Assembly: GCA_964293815.1 (NCBI GenBank)
Contig: CAXYYC010000007.1
Span: 1 to 64,000, forward strand
Length of the DNA stretch: 64,000 nucleotides
From: CTSOIL-112 sp964293815
Lineage (GTDB): Bacteria > Pseudomonadota > Gammaproteobacteria > Burkholderiales > Burkholderiaceae
Direction: 5' to 3'
The number at the start of each line of letters is the position of its first letter. Position 1 is the stretch's first letter. This document shows, one piece after another, positions 27,034 to 34,269 of this stretch. The notes under the pieces are model-generated. The model worked only from the letters and a program-made list of their open reading frames with translations. It had not been told where the DNA came from and did no database searches. The position numbers and the translations under genes are program-made.

Positions 27034-28011
27034 CTACCGCACCGCCAGCATATTCATCACCAATTTAATCATGGTGTCTTTCTGCGCAGGCGCAGACTCG
27101 GCAATCAGCAAGGCCAAGGCCGCCAAGCCAACATCATTAATCACAGGAATACCTGCATCATCCATCAACCGCCCGTTACGATGCAAAAAGTCGACAAATA
27201 AATACGCGCCACTGCATTTATTACCGTCTGCAAATGGATAATTCTTAATCACAAAATACAGCAAATGTGCGGCTTTGGCTTCAATGCTTGGGTATGCCGC
27301 TTCACCAAACACGCTTTGAGCCAAGTTTCCTAACAAGGCTTCCAAACCGTCGCCTCGCTCACGCGCAAATAATTCCGTGGCATCACCTTTGTGTAGTAAA
27401 TCCTGCTTCAATCCGGCCAACATCTGCCGCGCATCATTCACCGAGGGTAAGACACCGCCCACTTCGGTTTTCGGATCAGTCAATAATCCTTCGTCATACT
27501 GCTGCAACAACGCAAACGCATGAGCGTATCGTGTCACAATATCAATCAGTCCTCGCCCTGTTTCGAGCTACAAATCAGGACTTTGAGCCGCTTTACGCAC
27601 CAGCTCCAGCGCAGCTTGCAATTCACTCGCGTTACTTTGTAAGCGTTGCTGATTCAAGGTATAACCACGCGTGAGGTGCTCTTTAATCAGACGCGTCGCC
27701 CACTGGCGAAACCGTATGCCTTCAGGAGACTTAACGCGATAACCGATGGAAATAATCACATCAAGGTTGTAAAAAGCAACGGGTTTGTCCGAATTTGCAA
27801 TATGCAAAATTTGCATATTGCTTTTTTTATCCAGCTCCTCAGCAAATACGTTATTCAAATGTCGTGAAATCACAGGCTGAGTTCGGCCGAACAGTTGCAC
27901 CATTTGCTCCTGTCTGAGCCAAACCGTGTCATTTTTTGCATCAAAACGTACTTCTAATGCACCCGTGGCATTCTGATAAACCTGATATTCATCCATATTT
28001 GACATCGGCAT
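27034..28011 (-). pseudogene. RhuM-Fic fusion gene broken by an in-frame TAG
   Basis: The first part (27571-28011, 147 aa) is the RhuM domain: VWLRQEQMVQLFGRTQPVISRH, then FRQWATRLIKEHLTRGYTLN. It stops at TAG (27568-27570). The next codons in the same frame read LETGRGLIDIVTRYAHAF and continue as a Fic/DOC domain to 27034; relatives carry both domains in one chain. The Fic motif, normally H-P-F-x-D-G-N-K-R, reads YPFADGNKC (27214-27240), so the catalytic histidine and the arginine are both lost, each by a change compatible with one C-to-T step. A restart at the GTG at 27537 could make an isolated but inactive Fic domain. I infer a decaying gene. It lies between pdxJ and carB. Confidence 0.88.
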
Positions 28012-28030
28012 CCAATTAGCACGCTATATT

Positions 28031-28759
28031 TTAGCGTTCGCCCAAAATATTCATATACCCCTGCATGGTTTTCTCCATGCCCTGCTCCAAACATTCCACA
28101 ATCAGCGCATGCCCAATCGAAACTTCCAAAATATTCGGAATTTCGATAAACCGTGCCAAGTTGTCTAAATTCAAATCATGCCCACCATTTACGCCCAAAC
28201 CCGCATCTTGTGCGGCTTGCGCGGTTTTGGCAAATTGCGCCAAAATCACTTCATTTTCAGGCGTGCCGTAGGTTTCGGCATACGGCTCGGTGTATAGCTC
28301 CACGCGACTTGCGCCCAACTCTTTCGCCAACGCGACATTTGGACAATCGTAATCGACAAACAAACTGACGCGAACACCCGCCGCGTTCAATTCAGCACAA
28401 ACTTCGCGCAAAAAATCCGCGTTATTCGCCAAATCCCAGCCGTGATCCGAGGTGACTTGGTTCGGATCATCGGGAACCAGCGTGCATTGTGCGGGTTTCA
28501 CTGCCAACACCACATCGAGAAACTCGCGTGTCGGGTTGCCTTCTATATTCAATTCTGCGTTATAACGGTCACACACCACTTTGAGTTCATGCGCATCCGA
28601 GTAGCGCGCATGACGCTGATCGGGACGCGGGTGTAAGGTAATTCCATGCGCACCGAGTTGCAAAAAACGTTCAGAGAATGCCGCCACATCTGGATAATTG
28701 CGCCCACGCGAATTGCGGATCAGTGCGATTTTATTGATATTGACCGATAGCTGTGTCAT
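28031..28759 (-). CDS. pdxJ: Pyridoxine 5'-phosphate synthase
   Basis: PdxJ condenses 1-deoxyxylulose 5-phosphate with 3-amino-2-oxopropyl phosphate in vitamin B6 synthesis. The 242-residue TIM-barrel protein has SVNINKIALIRNSRG, GITLHPRPDQRH, NIEGNPT, LVPDDPNQVTSDHGWD, GVNGGHDLN and SIGHALI, all family motifs. AAGGAAAAG precedes the ATG. It lies 12 bases after leuE on the same strand, in the carA-carB interval. Confidence 0.97.
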   Translation of the reverse strand: MTQLSVNINKIALIRNSRGRNYPDVAAFSERFLQLGAHGITLHPRPDQRHARYSDAHELKVVCDRYNAELNIEGNPTREFLDVVLAVKPAQCTLVPDDPNQVTSDHGWDLANNADFLREVCAELNAAGVRVSLFVDYDCPNVALAKELGASRVELYTEPYAETYGTPENEVILAQFAKTAQAAQDAGLGVNGGHDLNLDNLARFIEIPNILEVSIGHALIVECLEQGMEKTMQGYMNILGER

Positions 28760-28771
28760 GCACTCTTTTCC

Positions 28772-29470
28772 TTATTCCAAAGTGGCGGTCGCCAAACGCA
28801 GACCAAAGCCCAAAAACATCGCGCCAACCGTTCCCGTACCGAGCACCATCCACAATGGGCGTGCGCGAAAGGTTGCCGCTAACTTATCACCTGAGAAAAT
28901 CAGCACGGACAGATAAATCATGCTGCACGCCTGCAAAATTGCAGCCAATACCAAAAACGCGAGCAATGGATGCGGCGCATCAGGGCGGACAAATTGAACG
29001 AAAAAGGATACACAAAACAATATCGCTTTTGGGTTGATCAGACTAATCAACAGCGCCTTAATAAAAGGCGATTGGCTTTTGTGCGATACGGATTCCAGCC
29101 GTCCTTCATGCGCGTCTACGGTGCTGTTCTGCTCCAATTCGATTTGCGACAAAATATGAGCGCGGTTTTGCCAAATACGGTATGCGCCCATCAGCATTTT
29201 AAACCCCAAAAAGGCCAGATACATACCACCGACCAACTTGAGCGTGGTAAAGACAGCCGGAGCAGTCTTGAACACCGTCGCCGCCCCCAGCGCTGCGAGC
29301 AGCATCAAAATTGAATCACCGACAAACACACCCAATGCAGCCCGATAACCGTCGCGCACGCCTTTTTGCGCCGCTGTGGTCAATACGAACATCGAGTTCG
29401 GCCCGGGCAGTAAAATCACTGCGATCGTACCAATGATAAAGGTGGTTAAACTCGTGATGCCTAAGTCCAT
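28772..29470 (-). CDS. leuE: LysE/LeuE-family amino acid exporter
   Basis: This is an inner-membrane exporter of the RhtB/LysE family (232 aa). The N-terminal signature LLPGPNSMFVLTTAAQKG, the GVFVGDSILMLLA helix and the NPKAILFCVSFFVQFV segment closely resemble E. coli LeuE, a leucine exporter. Six helices are expected, with a hydrophilic loop around residues 110-135. It lies 28 bases after carA and may be read from the carA promoter. The substrate is uncertain. Confidence 0.88.
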   Translation of the reverse strand: MDLGITSLTTFIIGTIAVILLPGPNSMFVLTTAAQKGVRDGYRAALGVFVGDSILMLLAALGAATVFKTAPAVFTTLKLVGGMYLAFLGFKMLMGAYRIWQNRAHILSQIELEQNSTVDAHEGRLESVSHKSQSPFIKALLISLINPKAILFCVSFFVQFVRPDAPHPLLAFLVLAAILQACSMIYLSVLIFSGDKLAATFRARPLWMVLGTGTVGAMFLGFGLRLATATLE

Positions 29471-29498
29471 CTAAATTCCTTAAATACGCCCCATACGT

Positions 29499-30644
29499 TT
29501 AGGCGCGAGCCGCGACCATATTACCCACGAATCGGTCAAACAAATACGCGATGTCGTGCGGTCCGGGTGATGCTTCGGGGTGTCCTTGGAATGAAAACGC
29601 CGGTTTGTCCGTAAACGTGATTCCTTGTAAACTGCCGTCAAACAAGGAAATATGCGTCACGCGCACATTGGCTGGCAAGGTTTTTTCATCCGCGGCAAAG
29701 CCGTGGTTTTGCGAAGTAATCGCGACATGCCCCGTATCCAAATCTTTCACCGGATGATTCGCGCCGTGATGGCCGAATTTCATCTTCAGGGTTTTTGCAC
29801 CTGAGGCCAATGCCAAAATTTGGTGTCCCAAGCAAATACCAAAAATCGGTACATTTTTATCCAAAAATTCACGGGTTGCGGCAATCGCGTAATCGCATGG
29901 CTCAGGATCGCCCGGGCCATTGGATAAAAACACACCATCGGGATTCATGGCCAAAACTTCTGAGGCAGGCGTCTGCGCCGGTACGACGGTGATGGCACAA
30001 CCGCGTTCGGCCAGCATACGCAGGATATTGCGTTTCACGCCAAAATCATACGCCACGACTTTAAACTTCGGCTCGGTTTGTTTGCCAAAACCCTCACCCA
30101 ACTGCCATTCGGTTTCTGTCCATTCATAAGCAGTTTTCGTCGTAACGACTTTTGCCAAATCTTGTCCGGCCATTCCGCCGAAACCCGCCGCAAGCGTTTT
30201 CGCCTGTTCAACATCGTCGCCGACGAGAATACAGCCGCCTTGCGCACCTTTTTCGCGCAACACGCGGGTCAACGCGCGCGTATCAATGCCTGCGATCGCG
30301 ACGATATGATTGGCTTTCAGATAATCTGAGAGACTTTGCTCCGCGCGAAAATTGCTCACCGTCGCTGGTAAATCTTTGATAATCAAGCCCGCAGCATAGA
30401 CTTTATCCGCTTCGACATCCTCAGAATTCACACCGACATTGCCGATGTGCGGATAGGTCAAAGTGACCATTTGCCCCGTGTACGACGGATCGGTCAAAAT
30501 CTCTTGATAGCCGGTCATCGCGGTATTAAACACCACCTCCGCCACAGCATGACCGCTCGCGCCAATGCCGTAGCCCTGAAAAATCGTACCGTCTGCCAAT
30601 GCCAAAATCGCTTTGGGAAACTGAGAAGAGAAAATCGGTAACAC
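29499..30644 (-). CDS. carA: Carbamoyl-phosphate synthase small subunit
   Basis: CarA is the glutaminase that feeds ammonia to CarB. The 381-residue protein has the N-terminal NTAMTGYQEILTDPSY region, the class I amidotransferase nucleophile in FGICLGHQ, and the histidine-glutamate pair in FQGHPEASPGPHD. The start is GTG at 30644, preceded by AAAGGAGC, a strong ribosome binding site. Upstream lie a leader peptide and an attenuator-like hairpin. Confidence 0.97.
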   Translation of the reverse strand: MLPIFSSQFPKAILALADGTIFQGYGIGASGHAVAEVVFNTAMTGYQEILTDPSYTGQMVTLTYPHIGNVGVNSEDVEADKVYAAGLIIKDLPATVSNFRAEQSLSDYLKANHIVAIAGIDTRALTRVLREKGAQGGCILVGDDVEQAKTLAAGFGGMAGQDLAKVVTTKTAYEWTETEWQLGEGFGKQTEPKFKVVAYDFGVKRNILRMLAERGCAITVVPAQTPASEVLAMNPDGVFLSNGPGDPEPCDYAIAATREFLDKNVPIFGICLGHQILALASGAKTLKMKFGHHGANHPVKDLDTGHVAITSQNHGFAADEKTLPANVRVTHISLFDGSLQGITFTDKPAFSFQGHPEASPGPHDIAYLFDRFVGNMVAARA

Positions 30645-30732
30645 GCTTGCTCCTTTTTACCTACAGGTTTACACTGTACCATGACGTTGTGAGTAGCCAT
30701 CTTATTGACAGTCATGAAGTCGATGGCGGGCG

Positions 30733-30781
30733 AAAAAAAACCGCCCTATCCATAATCACTCAGTGATTTGTCTTCAGGCGG
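30733..30781 (-). promoter_or_regulatory. Attenuator-like terminator in the carA leader
   Basis: On the minus strand CCGCC (30777-30781) pairs with GGCGG (30741-30745), which is followed by eight T. An inner 7-base inverted repeat AATCACT/AGTGATT (30754-30768) sits within it. The hairpin lies about 90 bases before the carA start with no gene ending upstream of it, so an attenuation role is inferred. A second AGGCGGCT copy (30802-30809 as well as 30776-30783), and CGCCC downstream of the T run (30728-30732), offer competing pairings. Confidence 0.7.
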
Positions 30782-30825
30782 CTTACTTGGCCAAAAACGG
30801 GAGGCGGCTCACAAAAAATTGTCAT
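30760..30825 (-). CDS. Candidate carA leader peptide (21 aa)
   Basis: An ATG at 30825 opens 21 codons (MTIFCEPPPVFGQVSRLKTNH) ending at a TGA in the centre of the attenuator hairpin. Two T tracts, ATTTTTTG and GTTTTTG, fall inside it before the terminator. This is the layout of the E. coli pyrBI leader, where a ribosome close behind a polymerase slowed at U tracts by low UTP blocks the terminator. No strong ribosome binding site is seen, so translation is uncertain. Confidence 0.5.
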   Translation of the reverse strand: MTIFCEPPPVFGQVSRLKTNH

Positions 30826-30864
30826 TTGTACAGTCTATTCAATCGTCAAAACTAAATCTGCGGG

Positions 30865-30870
30865 ATTTTA
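30865..30870 (-). promoter_or_regulatory. Candidate -10 box of carA
   Basis: TAAAAT on the minus strand lies about 40 bases before the leader-peptide ATG; the -35 region 17 bases upstream matches poorly. The tal promoter must lie in the same divergent gap, where TTGACT at 30931-30936 is a possible -35 box on the plus strand. Confidence 0.3.
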
Positions 30871-30983
30871 ACAGAAATTTAAAGTAGCTATGACACAATA
30901 ATTGCACTATTCCACTATTCCTATAGATTATTGACTGCGCATCGATTGATTATTTTTTAACCACACCAACCAAAAGAAGAAAA

Positions 30984-31919
30984 ATGATGAATTCATTAGA
31001 CCAACTCAAACAATACACCACCGTTGTCGCCGATACAGGCGATTTCCAGTCCATCGCGCAATTTTTGCCGCAGGACGCGACGACCAATCCGTCCCTGATT
31101 TTAAAAGCGGTACAAAAACCCGAATATCAGCCGCTGTTTGCCGCCACCGTACAGGCGCACAAAGGTGAGCCTGTTGGCGAGATCATGAACCACATTTTAG
31201 TCGCATTTGGTTCAGAAATCCTCAAAATCATTCCCGGTCGCGTCTCGGCTGAGGTGGATGCGCGTTTATCATTCGATACAGCCGCAACGGTAGAAAAAGC
31301 AAAAACCGTGATCGCCCTATTTGAAGAAAAAGGCTACTCGCGCGAACGCATTTTGATCAAAATCGCCGCCACTTGGGAAGGCATTCAAGCCGCCAAAATC
31401 CTCGAAGCACAAGGCATTCATACCAATTTGACCCTGATGTTCAGCCTCGCGCAAGCCGTCGCCTGCGCCAATGCCAACGTCACGCTGATTTCACCATTCG
31501 TCGGGCGTATTTACGACTGGTTCAAAAAACAAACGGGTACCGAATACGACACCAGCAACGACCCGGGCGTGGAATCCGTGCGCACGATCTACAACTACTA
31601 CAAAAAATTTGGCATCAAAACCCAAGTCATGGGTGCGAGTTTCCGCAATATCGGGCAAATCATCGGTTTGGCCGGTTGTGACTTGTTGACCATCAGCCCC
31701 GATCTGCTCAAACAGTTGCAAAGCATGAATGAACCGGTCAACGCCGCACTCAATAGCGAAAATGCGCAGGCGCAAACCATCGAACCACTGAATCAGACCG
31801 AAGCCTCATTCCGCCTGATGCTGAACAACGACCCGATGGCGAATGAAAAACTCGCCGAAGGGATTCGCTTATTCTGCGTGGACACCGAAAAATTGATTGA
31901 TTTGATTGAGCAACATTGA
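30984..31919 (+). CDS. tal: Transaldolase
   Basis: Transaldolase moves a dihydroxyacetone unit between sugar phosphates in the non-oxidative pentose phosphate pathway. The 311-residue protein has TTNPSLILKA, the Schiff-base lysine in ILIKIAATWEG, HTNLTLMFSLAQA, SPFVGRIYDW and QVMGASFRN, typical of the TalB subfamily. It begins with two ATG codons after AAAAGAAG and is followed by a duplicated hairpin and a repeat element. Confidence 0.97.
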   Translation: MMNSLDQLKQYTTVVADTGDFQSIAQFLPQDATTNPSLILKAVQKPEYQPLFAATVQAHKGEPVGEIMNHILVAFGSEILKIIPGRVSAEVDARLSFDTAATVEKAKTVIALFEEKGYSRERILIKIAATWEGIQAAKILEAQGIHTNLTLMFSLAQAVACANANVTLISPFVGRIYDWFKKQTGTEYDTSNDPGVESVRTIYNYYKKFGIKTQVMGASFRNIGQIIGLAGCDLLTISPDLLKQLQSMNEPVNAALNSENAQAQTIEPLNQTEASFRLMLNNDPMANEKLAEGIRLFCVDTEKLIDLIEQH

Positions 31920-31948
31920 TGCACGCTTAATCCAGCAGCGTTACCCAA

Positions 31949-31971
31949 CCGCCACCCATTGTGTGGCGGTC
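31949..31971 (+). repeat. First copy of duplicated tal hairpin (no T tail)
   Basis: Stem ACCGCCAC/GTGGCGGT with loop CCATTGT, 29 bases after tal. It lacks a T run. It differs by one loop base from the copy at 32194-32216. Confidence 0.85.
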
Positions 31972-32026
31972 AGATTGCTGACAAACCTCCAGCTTTGAAT
32001 TTCAGCACAAAATCTAAGAAAAATGA

Positions 32027-32152
32027 CGTCATACTCGCGCACGCGGGTATCCAGAGATTTTAATAAAAACAATAAGTTAGAGTGACAAACTAGATGACCG
32101 CAAGCTCGAAGCCAAAAAACGGCTTTCCCGCTAAAATCATGCGGGAATGACG
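32027..32152. repeat. dRS3-like/MITE-like repeat element
   Basis: The left end CGTCATACTCGC and the reverse complement of the right end (CGTCATTCCCGC) form near-perfect terminal inverted repeats around about 126 bases. The left part contains ATACTCGCGCACGCGGGTAT (32031-32050), a 20-mer of the form of the Neisseria dRS3 repeat (ATTCCC-N8-GGGAAT) with three deviations. The right part has TTCCCGC/GCGGGAA (32125-32147). No coding capacity. It lies between the two copies of the tal terminator hairpin. Confidence 0.65.
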
Positions 32153-32193
32153 AAACTTCGTTTTAACAAATGTGCCTCTTTGTCAACAGCCTC

Positions 32194-32220
32194 ACCGCCA
32201 CCCATTATGTGGCGGTATTT
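32194..32220 (+). terminator. Second copy of tal hairpin, with T tail
   Basis: Stem ACCGCCAC/GTGGCGGT with loop CCATTAT, followed by ATTTTTTTG: a working intrinsic terminator 275 bases after the tal stop. The remaining gap to 32434 holds a TGTAAACGATTT stretch near 32352 and no gene. Confidence 0.85.
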
Positions 32221-32434
32221 TTTTGACTTTTTGTCTAATGAACAGATAAAAGCCGATACATTGCCCCAACCCCTTAGATGATTTTTATTGCCAAAGCACA
32301 TTGGCTCCCTGACTTTACAAAACTTTACTTAGTGGACACAAACGCCGTATGTAAACGATTTAAAATTCAATCATCCACTACAGCAGTAATGTTTTTGGTG
32401 AGTTGTACTCTTCAATTTTTAAAAAGGATTAAAA

Positions 32435-32935
32435 ATGGCACTTAATCGTCAATGGGTAACTCCGCTGGTTGCAGGTTCTTTCATTTTGATGGGCGTTACC
32501 GGTCTTTTAATGTTTTTCCACCTTGATTCGGGTTTGAACAAAACCGCACACGAATGGCTCGGCTGGGCGATGGTCATTGCAGTTGTATTGCACGTTACAG
32601 TGAATTTCCAAGGGTTAAAAAATATGTTCCGCACCACTTTGGGCAAAGGCATCGTGGGTTTATTTACCGTGATTTTGGCCTTGAGCTTTTTCAACTTGGG
32701 TGGCGGTGAAGGCGATGGTAAACCAGCATTTATGAGTTCCGTCAGCGTATTGTCCAACGCCTCTATCAGCGAACTGGCACAAATCAGTCATATTGACGAA
32801 CAGACTTTGCTCACGCGCTTGCAACAAGCGGGCGTGAACTCAGCAACATCACAGTCCTCGGTTAAACAATTGGTCGGCGACGACGTAGGCAAACAGATGC
32901 AAACTTTAAACAGCATCCTCAAAACTACTCCATAA
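32435..32935 (+). CDS. DUF4405-like membrane protein
   Basis: The 166-residue protein has three N-terminal helices (about 8-29, 40-58 and 68-86) and a soluble C-terminal part. Histidines H29, H39 and H53 lie in or next to the first two helices, a pattern seen in DUF4405 proteins, which resemble b-type cytochromes; heme binding is inferred. The soluble tail (ISELAQISHIDEQTLLTRLQQAG) is unrecognised. AAAAAGGA precedes the ATG. It stands alone with its own terminator. Confidence 0.7.
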   Translation: MALNRQWVTPLVAGSFILMGVTGLLMFFHLDSGLNKTAHEWLGWAMVIAVVLHVTVNFQGLKNMFRTTLGKGIVGLFTVILALSFFNLGGGEGDGKPAFMSSVSVLSNASISELAQISHIDEQTLLTRLQQAGVNSATSQSSVKQLVGDDVGKQMQTLNSILKTTP

Positions 32936-32962
32936 ATTCATCGTAAAATAGCCGCGTGTCCC

Positions 32963-32998
32963 TATCGCTCAAATCAAGGTTTGAGCGATATTGGTTTT
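32963..32998 (+). terminator. Terminator after the DUF4405-like gene
   Basis: Eleven-base stem TATCGCTCAAA/TTTGAGCGATA (to 32990), six-base loop, followed by TTGGTTTTTG. Confidence 0.85.
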
Positions 32999-33059
32999 TG
33001 CCTGTGTACAATAGGCGCATCATCAGACGTATTGAGACGTTAGATTAAGACGGATTTTT

Positions 33060-34220
33060 ATGAATATTTTGGCAAAACTGTGGCGCAACGTATGGATTCG
33101 CCGCCTGATTTACCTGATCGTACTGCTGCTCGTCGCATGGCTCGTCAAGCTGGTCTTTTTCCCCAGCAAAGCGCAGAACAACTACATCACCGCATCGGTA
33201 ACGCGCGGGGATTTGGAGCAAACGGTACTGGCAACGGGCATCGTCAAGCCATACAAACAAGTCACCGTCGGCGCACAAGTCACGGGTGAAATCAAATCGC
33301 TCAAGGTCAAACTGGGGCAAACCGTGAAGCAAGGCGAGCTATTGGCCGTGATTGATCCGCGCACGCAGAAAAATACCCTGCAAACCGCACAAGCGCAGCT
33401 CAACAGCAACCAAGCCACCTTGGAAAAAGCGCAGTTGGACTTCAACCGCCAAAAAATGATGCTGGCCGAAGGCGCCACCTCAAAAGAAAATTTTGATGCC
33501 GCCAAAGCCGCTCTCGCCTCAGCCAAAGCCAACGTCGATCAATCGCGTGTCAATGTGGACAACGCCAAACTCTCACTTGGCTACACCCAAGTTGTCGCGC
33601 CGATAGACGGCGTAATCGTGTCGCTACCGGTCGAAGAAGGTCAAACGATTAACTCAAATCAATCGTCACCCACGCTGATGGCCATTGCCCAATTGGACAA
33701 AATCACCATCCGCGCCGAGATTTCCGAAGGCAACATCACCAAAGTGAGCGCCGGTATGCCCGCATATTTCAATATTTTGGGCGAAACCGACAAACGCTAC
33801 GACACCACACTGCGCTCCATCGATCCGGGGCCGACCACCTTATCGGACAACACCTCCAGCACTTCGTCCAGCACATCTTCATCCGCGATTTATTACTACG
33901 GACTATTGGACATGCCGAATGAGGATGGCAAACTGCGCATTTCCATGACCGCGCAAGTATCCATCATTGTCAACGCTGTCAAGCAGGTGTTGATCGTCCC
34001 ATCCACCGCTTTGGGCGAGCGCAATGCGCAAGGGCAATACAAAGTACTGGTTTTGGGCAAGGACAACATAACCACGGACAAATGGGTGGATGTTGGCTTA
34101 AACACCAACATCAATGCCGAAGTCAAATCCGGCCTGAGCGAAGGCGAGCAAGTCGTCGTGAGTCAATCCACCGACGCGTCGAAAACAACCTCTGGTCGCC
34201 GCATGGGTCCACCTATGTAA
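33060..34220 (+). CDS. macA: Macrolide efflux periplasmic adaptor MacA
   Basis: MacA is a membrane fusion protein (386 aa) that links the MacB ATPase to an outer-membrane channel. One N-terminal helix (about 14-33) anchors it. Lipoyl-like halves (VTGEIKSLKVKLGQTVKQGELLAVIDPRTQ and VVAPIDGVIVSLPVEEGQTI) flank a coiled-coil hairpin of about 90 residues rich in Ala, Lys and Gln. A Ser/Thr-rich insert (around 260-280) follows. First gene of macA-macB-OMF. Confidence 0.93.
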   Translation: MNILAKLWRNVWIRRLIYLIVLLLVAWLVKLVFFPSKAQNNYITASVTRGDLEQTVLATGIVKPYKQVTVGAQVTGEIKSLKVKLGQTVKQGELLAVIDPRTQKNTLQTAQAQLNSNQATLEKAQLDFNRQKMMLAEGATSKENFDAAKAALASAKANVDQSRVNVDNAKLSLGYTQVVAPIDGVIVSLPVEEGQTINSNQSSPTLMAIAQLDKITIRAEISEGNITKVSAGMPAYFNILGETDKRYDTTLRSIDPGPTTLSDNTSSTSSSTSSSAIYYYGLLDMPNEDGKLRISMTAQVSIIVNAVKQVLIVPSTALGERNAQGQYKVLVLGKDNITTDKWVDVGLNTNINAEVKSGLSEGEQVVVSQSTDASKTTSGRRMGPPM

Positions 34221-34269
34221 GCTCGAATTAAGCCTCGAACCTATTAATCAACGTTCTACATTGGCCTCA

